Shown in pieces: positions 56,509 through 64,000 of a DNA stretch of 64,000 nt (position 1 is its first letter; every line of letters begins with the position of its first letter). A program made the translations under genes and the position numbers. The DNA comes from Theocolax elegans (Eukaryota > Arthropoda > Insecta > Hymenoptera > Cerocephalidae). Under the pieces are notes generated by a model that was given only the letters and a program-made list of their open reading frames with translations, had not been told where the DNA came from and did not search any database. The stretch spans positions 3,124,869 through 3,188,868 of the forward strand of contig CM047430.1 of the NCBI GenBank assembly GCA_026168455.1, given 5' to 3'.

Positions 56509-57609
56509 ATGTCTACCAATAATTCGGGTAATGAAGCTGATGAATCCAGGGAGTCAAAAAGTTCTCCGCGATCTAATAATCTTAATCAAAATCGTCGACG
56601 TTCTCACGATGATGTAGACTCAGGTGATTCATCTGACTCAAGTCTTCCAAGAAAACGATTGTACTTAAACGATCAAACAAAACTTAATATAATGCAAGAT
56701 CAAATTGATTTTTTAACCAATGTGTTACTGTCGGATCAAGCATCAAAAAGACAACAAATCGCCACTTCAACGTCGTCGTCTTCAATGTTAAATACTAACG
56801 ATTTTTTATCTAAACCATATGAAGGAAGGATTCTAAACTTGGGTAGTCCTAAAACAAATGTTGATGAGAAACGTGTTATAAAACCTGCTATTAAGGAACG
56901 TTTGGAAGTAATTAATTGTTTACAACGTTTTGGTTCTGAGGACTGGAAAGAGGTGAGATTTTCAAACGATTTAAGAAATTTTATAGCTTCTCCCGGTTTT
57001 GTCGAATTGAAAGTTAATGAGGAACTTTGCTATTTTGATAAAAAGAAAGATTCCTTACTTTCAACTGAAAGAGTTTTAGCCGGATTATCAAACGCGATTT
57101 TAGAACAGAAAGAGTTGGTTAAAAATAGCTTACAATCTGTTATTGATTGGGCTTATGCTGATCCTAAGGAGGTAACTCCATCTTCATTATTTGAAAAGTT
57201 CAATCTCTTTTTTGGTGCTAACAGTAAAATTGCAAAAAATTTTGACTCAATTTTACAAATTATTTGTGGAAAAAGAACAGAAACTATTGAAATTAGAAGA
57301 GATAGAATTTTATCTGAAATTCAAAATAAAAATGTTCAAATGGCTTTAAAAAGAATTCCACCAAGTAATAATTATTTATTTAATAAAGAAAATTTAGGTC
57401 CTCTCATACAATCTTTAGGTGGCCCACAGTTCTGGCTTAACACTCCTTCTTATTTAAACAAGAAACCTACACAAAAGAGTTCTACTTCTACTTCGAGTTC
57501 TACTCATTATAGATCTTCAAATCAACAATTCCATGGACAAGGACGATCTCAAAATTACAAGAATTCTCAAAATAGACATCGTGGAAATTACTACAACAAA
57601 TCTAGATAG
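56509..57609 (+). CDS. DIRS gag-like protein (366 residues)
   Basis: First open frame of the DIRS element, starting MSTNNSGNEADESRES 72 bp after the left terminal repeat. The N-terminus is Ser/Asp/Arg-rich with a basic patch (RRRSHDD) and a nuclear-signal-like PRKRLYLNDQ. The middle is helical and charged. The C-terminus is Ser/Thr-rich then Gln/Asn/Arg-rich (QGRSQNYKNSQNRHRGNYYN), as expected for a nucleic-acid-binding tail without a zinc knuckle. Position and composition match DIRS gag-like proteins; no enzymatic motif is seen. The next frame starts 29 bp downstream. Confidence 0.8.
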   Translation: MSTNNSGNEADESRESKSSPRSNNLNQNRRRSHDDVDSGDSSDSSLPRKRLYLNDQTKLNIMQDQIDFLTNVLLSDQASKRQQIATSTSSSSMLNTNDFLSKPYEGRILNLGSPKTNVDEKRVIKPAIKERLEVINCLQRFGSEDWKEVRFSNDLRNFIASPGFVELKVNEELCYFDKKKDSLLSTERVLAGLSNAILEQKELVKNSLQSVIDWAYADPKEVTPSSLFEKFNLFFGANSKIAKNFDSILQIICGKRTETIEIRRDRILSEIQNKNVQMALKRIPPSNNYLFNKENLGPLIQSLGGPQFWLNTPSYLNKKPTQKSSTSTSSSTHYRSSNQQFHGQGRSQNYKNSQNRHRGNYYNKSR

Positions 57610-57637
57610 GATCAAAATCTGAAGAAAGATCAATCTA

Positions 57638-59560
57638 ATGGAAAATTTGAACAGGATTCCTTTCGTAAGAAAAACGAAAAATGACTATATTCGCTCGTTT
57701 TCAGGGGGGCAATTGATCCACTTCATAGAAAGATGGAAGTCGCTGGGAGCTCCACCTCATATTTTAAAAATAATATCAGGAGTTCGAATACCTCTAGTTT
57801 CCAAACCAAAACTGATACACGATTGGAGAAATTCAAGGTTCAAATCTCAAATTTCAAAAGATTTGTCGGATCAGATTCAAAAATTAAAAAGTCAAGGCAT
57901 TCTAGAATCTCCCAGTCACGCAGGAGCAAGTTTCATATCAAAAATGTTTGTTATCAAAAAGAACAACGGAAAGGTTCGCCCAATATTCGATCTTCGAGGC
58001 TTGAACAACCATGTAACGGTAAAGAAATTTCATCTTATTTCGCATTTCCAAATACCAAGGTTTTTACAGGACAGAGATTGGATGACAAAAATCGATCTAT
58101 CTCAAGCATACTTCCATGTCCCGATAGCAAAGTCTCATCGTTGTCTCCTTCGTCTTGTATACGACAAGGAGTTACTTCAAATGACGAGCTTGCCCTTTGG
58201 CCTCTCATCTGCACCTCACATCTTCGCGATGATATCAAACTGGATTGCACAAATCCTTCGCGCAAAAGGTGTGAGGGTGGTCGTTTATCTAGACGACTTT
58301 CTTTTGGTCTCTCAATCCAGAACCAAATTAATTTCGCAGACTACCGAAACGATACAACTCCTACAACATCTAGGGTGGATAGTAAACCAGGAGAAGTGCA
58401 GTTTAACTCCAAGTCAAGAGATAGAATTTTTAGGACTAATTTGGGACACGAGAAACAATTTAATAAGTTTACCAAAAGACAAGAGAGACGGGATTGCGAA
58501 GCTAACAAAACAGATTCTTTTACAAAATTCTTGCACCTTAAAAGAACTTCAAATTCTTTTGGGAAGAATGAATTTTGCCAATTTCGCCATCCCAAGAGGT
58601 CGTCTTCATTGCCGCCATCTACAAAGATTTTTAAAGAATTTTCGCCAAAAGAGACTAAGGCAAAGGCTAACGTTTACCTCTCAGATAAAAGACGAGTTGC
58701 TTTGGTGGCAAGGAGCGATAAACTTGACAACTTACTTACACAAGGAGAATGTAACACACTTCCTGACAACCGATGCAGCAGATGTAGGTTGGGGTGCTCA
58801 ATTGAACAATGTTCATGTATCGGGTTCGTGGACTCAGTCTCAGAAAAATTGGCACTCGAATGTAAAGGAAATGTTTGCGGTTTACAAAGCCCTCAAACAT
58901 TTTTCTCAAAGTCTGCACAATGCTCATGTACTTTTACAAAGCGACAATCGTACATTAGTAGCATATATCAACAAGGAAGGGGGAACCAAATCAATAGATT
59001 TATTGGATTTAACATTCCAAGTTTTAATGATAGTGGACTCATTAGGAATAACTATGTCTGCTGCTTACCTTCCAGGAAGATACAATGGGATAGCCGATTG
59101 CTTATCAAGAAAAAAGAACTTACCCGAATGGCACCTCTTATCAGCAGCCAGAGAAAAAATATTCGAACGATGGGGCATACCGGAAATAGACCTGTTCGCA
59201 TCGTCAAGATCAGCGGTGGTAGAAAAATACGTTTCCCTGGATTGCAACGATCAATTCGCTTACTTCATCGACGCATTCAGTCAATATTGGAATTACGAAC
59301 TAGCTTGGGTGTTCCCTCCTCCAACCTTGATGGCTCGCGTGTTAGCACATCTGAATCATTGCAAAGGTCACTATCTGATCATTGCTCCAAAATGGGACAA
59401 AACGTTTTGGATGGCAGATCTTTCCAGCAGATGTCAGGAACCTCCGATGGTAATATCGGATCTGAACAATGTGTTAGTGGATCTATCGACAGGAGTAGCT
59501 CCAGCACAAATAAATCGCCTTATTCTGCAGGTGTGGAAGGTTGGGTGTGGAACGACTTAG
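57638..59560 (+). CDS. DIRS reverse transcriptase-RNase H-MT-like polyprotein (640 residues)
   Basis: Intact. Reverse transcriptase covers residues about 90-260, with VRPIFDLRGLNNHV, catalytic Asp153 in KIDLSQAYFHV, the TSLPFGLSSAPHIFAMIS box, and YLDD at 217-220. RNase H covers residues about 375-490, with TTDA (Asp379), QSDN (Asp436) and IADCLS (Asp487). Residues 500-640 contain EIDLFASSRSAV and DAFSQYWNYELAWVFPPP, matching the segment called the methyltransferase-like region in DIRS elements. The product would copy element RNA to DNA. It shares 1.8 kb with the 926-codon frame in a second phase. Confidence 0.92.
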   Translation: MENLNRIPFVRKTKNDYIRSFSGGQLIHFIERWKSLGAPPHILKIISGVRIPLVSKPKLIHDWRNSRFKSQISKDLSDQIQKLKSQGILESPSHAGASFISKMFVIKKNNGKVRPIFDLRGLNNHVTVKKFHLISHFQIPRFLQDRDWMTKIDLSQAYFHVPIAKSHRCLLRLVYDKELLQMTSLPFGLSSAPHIFAMISNWIAQILRAKGVRVVVYLDDFLLVSQSRTKLISQTTETIQLLQHLGWIVNQEKCSLTPSQEIEFLGLIWDTRNNLISLPKDKRDGIAKLTKQILLQNSCTLKELQILLGRMNFANFAIPRGRLHCRHLQRFLKNFRQKRLRQRLTFTSQIKDELLWWQGAINLTTYLHKENVTHFLTTDAADVGWGAQLNNVHVSGSWTQSQKNWHSNVKEMFAVYKALKHFSQSLHNAHVLLQSDNRTLVAYINKEGGTKSIDLLDLTFQVLMIVDSLGITMSAAYLPGRYNGIADCLSRKKNLPEWHLLSAAREKIFERWGIPEIDLFASSRSAVVEKYVSLDCNDQFAYFIDAFSQYWNYELAWVFPPPTLMARVLAHLNHCKGHYLIIAPKWDKTFWMADLSSRCQEPPMVISDLNNVLVDLSTGVAPAQINRLILQVWKVGCGTT

Positions 59561-60513
59561 TAAAAGATTGGACTCAAACTGAAAAGAATTTTATTGCTGA
59601 TAGTTGGCGTAAATCTACCCTAAATACGTACAAAGCTCCCATTAATACTTGGTTAACATGGTGCAAAGAATATAATGTTAAACCAACAGCCCCATTGGGG
59701 AAAGATTTAGCAAGATTCATTATATTTTTGTCAACAACTAAAAAATTATCTTATAATACATTATTATTATATAAATCAGCAGTTTCAACGTTTTGCGCTG
59801 GCGGTCCAGCATCAAATATAGCATCAGATTTTTTAGTACGTCAGACTATTAAAGCAGCATCAAATATAAATCCAAAAGAAATTAAATCTCCAATTTGGGA
59901 TGCAAATATTTTATTGAATTGGCTAGCTTCTGGACCGACAAAGATATCTTTGTTTGAAATATCTAGAAGAACTGCAGCTTTATTTTTATTGATTTCAGGC
60001 AGAAGAATACATGATCTAACACTTTTAAGAATTTCAAAAGAATCTTTAATTATTCAAGATAATGAAATTATTTTATGGCCTATGTTTGGATCTAAAACAG
60101 ATAGAGCCTCTTTTAGACAATCTGGTTGGAAACTTTTAAAACATCCTAACAAATGGTTATGTCCTATTTTTATGATAAAAAAATTATTATTAGAATCGAA
60201 AGAAAGAAGGAAAGAAAGAAAAGTAGATTCGCTTTTTATTTCTATAAATGGGATACCTAAAACAGCTACAAAAACTATAATTGCTGGCTGGATTCGTTCA
60301 GTTTTAAAAGAATCTGGCATTGATGCACCACCTGGCAGTGTTCGATCAGCTGTGGCTTCACGAGGATGGTTAGATAACTTACCTGTTCAAGATATTTTAA
60401 ATAGAGGAAACTGGAAGTGTGTTGAAACTTTTAGAAAATATTATTGCAAAGAAGTTTTATCCAATAATGAACCTAATTCAAGTTTATTGTCTAAAAACTT
60501 TGTTTCAATTTGA
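57733..60513 (+). CDS. DIRS tyrosine recombinase frame (926 codons, recombinase at residues 600-926)
   Basis: The last 327 residues (59530-60510) are a tyrosine recombinase. The segment starts with EGWVWNDLVKDW and carries a SAM-like N-terminal domain. The first catalytic Arg lies in LISGRRIHDLTLLR (Arg757/758) and the second in PPGSVRSAVAS (Arg871), with Ser in place of the usual His. Trp894 is in NRGNWKCVETF and the nucleophilic Tyr in RKYY (903/904). It would circularise and integrate the DNA copy. The frame is also open for 599 codons upstream, overlapping the reverse transcriptase frame. That Ser/Arg/Lys-rich part has no known domain and may or may not be translated. The recombinase may start internally or by frameshift near 59530. 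Confidence 0.85.
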   Translation: MEVAGSSTSYFKNNIRSSNTSSFQTKTDTRLEKFKVQISNFKRFVGSDSKIKKSRHSRISQSRRSKFHIKNVCYQKEQRKGSPNIRSSRLEQPCNGKEISSYFAFPNTKVFTGQRLDDKNRSISSILPCPDSKVSSLSPSSCIRQGVTSNDELALWPLICTSHLRDDIKLDCTNPSRKRCEGGRLSRRLSFGLSIQNQINFADYRNDTTPTTSRVDSKPGEVQFNSKSRDRIFRTNLGHEKQFNKFTKRQERRDCEANKTDSFTKFLHLKRTSNSFGKNEFCQFRHPKRSSSLPPSTKIFKEFSPKETKAKANVYLSDKRRVALVARSDKLDNLLTQGECNTLPDNRCSRCRLGCSIEQCSCIGFVDSVSEKLALECKGNVCGLQSPQTFFSKSAQCSCTFTKRQSYISSIYQQGRGNQINRFIGFNIPSFNDSGLIRNNYVCCLPSRKIQWDSRLLIKKKELTRMAPLISSQRKNIRTMGHTGNRPVRIVKISGGRKIRFPGLQRSIRLLHRRIQSILELRTSLGVPSSNLDGSRVSTSESLQRSLSDHCSKMGQNVLDGRSFQQMSGTSDGNIGSEQCVSGSIDRSSSSTNKSPYSAGVEGWVWNDLVKDWTQTEKNFIADSWRKSTLNTYKAPINTWLTWCKEYNVKPTAPLGKDLARFIIFLSTTKKLSYNTLLLYKSAVSTFCAGGPASNIASDFLVRQTIKAASNINPKEIKSPIWDANILLNWLASGPTKISLFEISRRTAALFLLISGRRIHDLTLLRISKESLIIQDNEIILWPMFGSKTDRASFRQSGWKLLKHPNKWLCPIFMIKKLLLESKERRKERKVDSLFISINGIPKTATKTIIAGWIRSVLKESGIDAPPGSVRSAVASRGWLDNLPVQDILNRGNWKCVETFRKYYCKEVLSNNEPNSSLLSKNFVSI

Positions 60514-60658
60514 ATCTATTATTTAATAATGTTTGTTTTATTTTTCAAGATGTTAATAAATGTTTAATTCTATGTTTTGTCTTATTCTCTAAAATTAATT
60601 TATTTTTTATTTGTCACATAGCATTGAATAATATGGTCACCAGTAGATATCAAACACA
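60514..60658 (+). other. DIRS 3' untranslated stretch
   Basis: Short AT-rich spacer between the recombinase stop and the internal complementary region. Confidence 0.6.
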
Positions 60659-60757
60659 TCTCTCATATGGATGCCGTGTATCGCCGAAAGCATATAATAC
60701 TGGTGTTTTGAATTACAACAAAACACATATTATATGATGAAGCGATACACGGCATCC
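60659..60757 (+). repeat. DIRS internal complementary region
   Basis: Its first part is the reverse complement of the left outer end (to CATAT). Its second part is the reverse complement of the right outer end (ACTGGTGTTTTGAATTAC and onward), with a single AAT between. It thus reproduces the joined ends of the element, the template proposed for DIRS circle formation. Confidence 0.88.
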
Positions 60758-60782
60758 AGGTAAGTATCTTACTGGATGAGTT

Positions 60783-60929
60783 CTATGACAAGAGAAACAT
60801 TTTCCTAACATTGGTGACCACATTCAAGTTGTTGAGGAATAAATGAAAAATCGATATAAAAGGTTAAGGTAAACTGAAATTTGGTGCGAAAGTAACAATA
60901 GCTTCTCTCATATGGATGCCGTGTATCGC
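60783..60929 (-). repeat. DIRS right inverted terminal repeat
   Basis: Reverse complement of 56291-56437, same length. Followed by a 43-base outer extension ending CAAAACACCAGT before ATT. Confidence 0.9.
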
Positions 60930-60975
60930 TTCATCATATAATATGTGTTTTGTTGTAATTCAAAACACCAGTATT

Positions 60976-61506
60976 AATAATGCTATTATCACCAGGTTAC
61001 GAAAAATAAGATTGACCAACGTGGTTAAACAAAATAAAAAACGAGTAATTACAGTCTTGCCCTCACCATATCATCCAGATTTTCACAAAAAAATTAGTAG
61101 ATTGTTAAAAAAGTACAACACAGCAATTATCCCAAAAATCGAAAATAAGTTAAATTCCGTAATAAAATTAGGTAAAGATTCTACTAGCAAGTTAAATACA
61201 TGTTATGTAGTATATACGTTTAATTGTAAAAATTGTCAATCGATTTACATAGGCGAAACAAAGCGAATGTTTAAAGATAGAATTTCTGAACATAAAAAAT
61301 CACACAATACTGAATCAGTAGTATCTATACACATGAAGAATAAAAACCATCAATTTGATTTTGAAAATGTCCAAATATTAGACAAACAAAATGTACGTAA
61401 AAAACGGTTAATTTCTGAAATGATTTTTGTGAATAGTCATAAAAACACACTAAATAAAAAATTAGACACAATGGGTTTAAATTACTTGTATAATTACATA
61501 CTGTAA
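60976..61506 (+). pseudogene. Penelope-like GIY-YIG endonuclease, downstream part
   Basis: Continues the Penelope frame after the DIRS element (AATAATGCT onward), open to the stop at 61506. A linker with VITVLPSPYHPDFHKKI leads to the endonuclease. VVY stands in the GIY position, the CKNC pair lies before IYIGETKR (YIG intact), DRISEHKKSH follows with conserved Arg and His, and SEMIFVNSHKNTLN is at the C-terminus. Penelope elements use this domain to nick DNA for target-primed reverse transcription. The open methionine at 60916 lies in the DIRS terminal repeat and is an artefact of the insertion. This half looks intact; the element as a whole is not. Confidence 0.88.
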
Positions 61507-61922
61507 CGGCTGTTAAAATTACTCACATTCAGTATATATAGGCATATTCGTATGTATATACTAATCATCTGTTAATTTCTTGGAAAATTGTAAGAGTGTC
61601 AGATACTCTATATGTCTATTTTCTTGTTATCTCATTATAATTAACGGTTAGTCCGATTTGACATGGCTCGATGTTGAGCTTAATTTATTTTCAATATTGG
61701 TAATTATTGCGTTCTTTGTGTATTTATATAAAAAATTATTTCTTGTTGTTCATGTTCAATTTTGAAAAATTGTTAATATTTGTGTCTCTGTTAATAAATT
61801 AGTGCCAGAAGAGGTCTGAAAAGATAATCAGACGAAACGTCACAATTTTTAATTAAAATAAAAGGTGTTAAATTTATTCAACATCCTGTGAATTGCCCTT
61901 CAAAATCGCTTAAAAAACCAAA
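61507..61922 (+). mobile_element. Penelope 3' terminal region (pLTR) with ribozyme-like hairpin
   Basis: Follows the endonuclease stop and is repeated, inverted, at 50162-50560. It contains GCCAGAAGAGGTCTGAAAAG then ATAATCAGACGAAACGTC at 61804-61841. This is the stem GTCTGA/TCAGAC followed by GAAACGTC, laid out like the motif at 44680 but with CAGAAGAG in place of CTGATGAG. Confidence 0.8.
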
Positions 61923-62461
61923 ATATATCCATACAATTTTGAAATATTAAATTAAAAAATATTAAAATTAAATGCTCCTAACTTAATAATTTTTGAAAAA
62001 CTTTTCAAATGTAATTCGTATTTTATATTGCCACTGTTAAAATTTGAATTTTCTGCTGTTGCCATCCCTGTTTATAATAGAATTATCTTAAAAATGCAAT
62101 AATTGACGTATTTAATTTTTAACCCATTGCATATATCACATGTGGATATTTGGAAAAGTGTATGTTATACTTGATTAATATTTATTTTATCTTCGAAAAA
62201 TTTTGCATCTGTATTTAAAGCATTACATTGAATTTTAGGTCCGTTACTATTATTGAGTACCCATTTAAAAATTTTATGAGTTTTATTTTATCAGGAATGA
62301 GTAAATTAATACACATTCTTTCAAGTTATACTCATAACTTTTTTTTGCGCACGGAAAAAATACATATATTATCTATGCTTGAAAAAACAATTTAAAAATA
62401 TATATATTACATAAATATTCCACCGCGCGCACACACACAAACAACACACATCCACCCACAG

Positions 62462-62515
<54 letters not shown>

Positions 62516-62574
62516 TTTGAATCTTGAAATCTTAGACACGGCGGCGGCGAAATATTTATATTATATAGATATAT
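61923..62574. other. AT-rich sequence with (CA)n(TA)n microsatellite
   Basis: The CA run is about 62465-62498 and the TA run about 62498-62515. Nothing else is recognised. Confidence 0.6.
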
Positions 62575-63330
62575 TGTAACGGTGTGCATGCCCGGGGAAA
62601 AATTATCAAGTTGCCCGTCTTATAGGCACGTAGTTCGTGGTGAACAAACCTGTCTAGTATCGCCGACTAGATATCTCGTACTCGATGATTAAACAGAATA
62701 TGCAACTATATATATAATGTTTACACATATTTCCCGCGTAGCGGCTGCGGTTACCTGTCCGCACACTTGCCGTTAAAGTTGTTTGGAAATCGAAATACGA
62801 TTTCCAACAACGACAGGTAAAATAATGATAATCTTTCCTGAGATGGACCGCGGAAAGAAAATTAAATGTGAGTTCGCGAGAGTCCGTATATTTATATATG
62901 ACTCGTAGGATAACGGAGGAACAAATGTATGCGTCGGTTCGAAATCTATAAATCAACACGATTTGATAAGCGATTAAATAGTAACAGATTTATTAAATGA
63001 AGTATAATAACAAATAAATACAACAACAATTATTGTCTGAGGTCAATACACGCACGAAGGTTGAGTCGTAAACCTCGGCTCAACGCGAGAGGGGAAAGGG
63101 GTAAGCGAACTAACTCTCTTAAAAAATAAACGAACGGTCACGTTAAATAAACTAATTAATACGCGATAATTATCGCTCGCGCGAGAAGTGGTACCACTTA
63201 CTTTTATTTTTTGTTCGAATCGCAAAGAAACCCACAGGAGGAAACAGCTAACTTCTTCTCTCTCGCTCTCTCTTTATCGCTTGATTGAGATGTCGGCGGG
63301 ATAACTCCTCGACCGTCGATAAAAAAATGT
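62575..63330 (-). mobile_element. Possible LTR of the TGTAACGG type
   Basis: TGTAACGGTGTGCATGCC at 62575 resembles the terminus at 55369 (TGTAACGGTGCG). An inverted polyadenylation-like CAGATTTATTAAATG lies near 62983. No primer site, second terminus or target duplication was found, so the call is tentative. Confidence 0.35.
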
Positions 63331-64000
63331 TTTAAATTGTATTATTTTTTCACAACCGTGGACACGTTATAAATTAAACAGATTCATACAACACCTTAGA
63401 GGTATTGCTATAGTGCATTGGGTTTTATACCAAATATTTAATTTTTTTTTAAATACGATTATGATTTATAATTAAAATTTTTACCAAAATTTAGTGTAAT
63501 GAAATCAGAATAAAAATAATAAAAATCATAGAGACATATTAAATGTTAACTGTAAATTTTAAACTATATGAATTCCTATATAGCTTAAATTTATATTTTA
63601 ATAATTATAAATGTTAGTGAAAAATTAACTTACCAAAAATAGTAAAGTGCATATACTTACTATATTTTAGTATAAGGTACAACTTATTAAAATTTTGGAT
63701 TATTTTAAACGTATCTAAATAGAACTTCACCTCCTAAAATTAATTTATTTAATGACGAAGGATCAACGCCAAAAGTTCTATGTCATTAATATTTTGTACT
63801 TATAGGGTAATAAAACTTTCTTTTGAAATAAAAAAATTTTTATATTAATTTTAAAGCACTATTTATAACATTTTAACGGCATATAAATAAAAACCTGTTT
63901 TTCCATTTCTTCCGTAATTCGTAATTTGCACCCTCTTTCAAAATGTGCGTTTGAATCCATAAATATATCCAATTGATTTTTCCCTTTAGTTACAGAGCCC
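63331..64000. other. AT-rich sequence, nothing recognised
   Basis: No gene or repeat structure can be supported. The next XDH exon was sought and not seen. Confidence 0.5.

Larger units (their letters stand above)
56279..60975 (+). mobile_element. DIRS-type tyrosine-recombinase retrotransposon, structurally complete
   Basis: Inverted terminal repeats at 56291-56437 and 60783-60929, each with a unique outer extension, plus an internal complementary region at 60659-60757. Gag-like, reverse transcriptase-RNase H and tyrosine recombinase frames are all open. The element interrupts a Penelope open frame at ATT, which occurs at both boundaries (56276-56278 and 60973-60975). DIRS elements insert by recombination and make no ordinary target duplication, which fits. 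Intact frames suggest recent activity. Confidence 0.92.

Noticed and set aside
50162..61922. A single 11.8-kb transposon bounded by 400-bp inverted repeats
   Set aside because: The left repeat has its own 8-bp target duplication inside piggyBac, and the right repeat is the natural 3' end of a separate Penelope copy. They are two members of one family, not two ends of one element.
1..64000. CRISPR arrays, bacterial operons or riboswitches
   Set aside because: Splice sites, eukaryotic retrotransposons and intron-type composition show animal nuclear DNA. The 34-bp array is a minisatellite without unique spacers.

Overview
This is eukaryotic, AT-rich, intron-type DNA, almost certainly from an insect. 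The mix of transposon families suggests a hymenopteran and possibly an ant, but that is an inference and not something the sequence proves. Only two stretches look like host coding sequence. They are two consecutive exons of a xanthine dehydrogenase (XDH, rosy-type molybdopterin hydroxylase) gene on the + strand, at 2503-2631 and 53629-53871. Both join in phase 0 at AG/GT splice sites, and the encoded peptides are adjacent in the XDH family. The central 51 kb is therefore best read as one giant XDH intron, with parts of the neighbouring introns on either side. Nearly everything in it is transposable-element sequence.

Layout, left to right. 1-960: decayed gypsy pol. 1.5-2.2 kb: foldback repeats. 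2503-2631: XDH exon. 2.8-9.3 kb: env-like remnant, fragments of a gypsy LTR family in both orientations, a solo LTR with AATT target duplication and a TTAA MITE. 10.1-10.7 kb: a second TTAA MITE. 10.9-19.5 kb: a gypsy element with gag, pol, integrase and a broken viral-glycoprotein-like env, followed by its LTR. 20.5-23 kb: an inverted LTR fragment, a 127-bp palindrome and a repeat rich in AGGTCA half-sites. 23.15-28.2 kb: another gypsy element, interrupted by a large foldback element and a tRNA-derived SINE and cut short by a second foldback copy. 29.7-31.4 kb: an inverted copy of that gypsy LTR and leader.

31675-45623 is a copia element bounded by a GATTT target duplication. It holds a young minus-strand LTR element without pol (33159-37203, AAGT duplication) and a Penelope-like (PLE) fragment (41656-44771, 13-bp duplication). 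The PLE fragment itself holds a TIR transposon (42676-43943). 45.66-52.33 kb is a LINE broken by a solo LTR, which abuts a piggyBac element with 1.1-kb inverted ends, which in turn contains a 399-bp PLE terminal fragment with an 8-bp duplication.

After the second XDH exon come a minus-strand gypsy gag with its LTR and a PLE open reading frame split by a structurally complete DIRS-type tyrosine-recombinase retrotransposon (56279-60975). The DIRS carries inverted terminal repeats, an internal complementary region and long open frames. A further LTR-like segment and AT-rich DNA close the window.

The best candidates for something new are the TE-built XDH intron, the DIRS element with its two long overlapping frames, the pol-less LTR element with two unrecognised proteins, the piggyBac element with duplicated ends, and the ribozyme-like motif repeated in the PLE ends. 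No computation was run. Boundaries without a target duplication are approximate.
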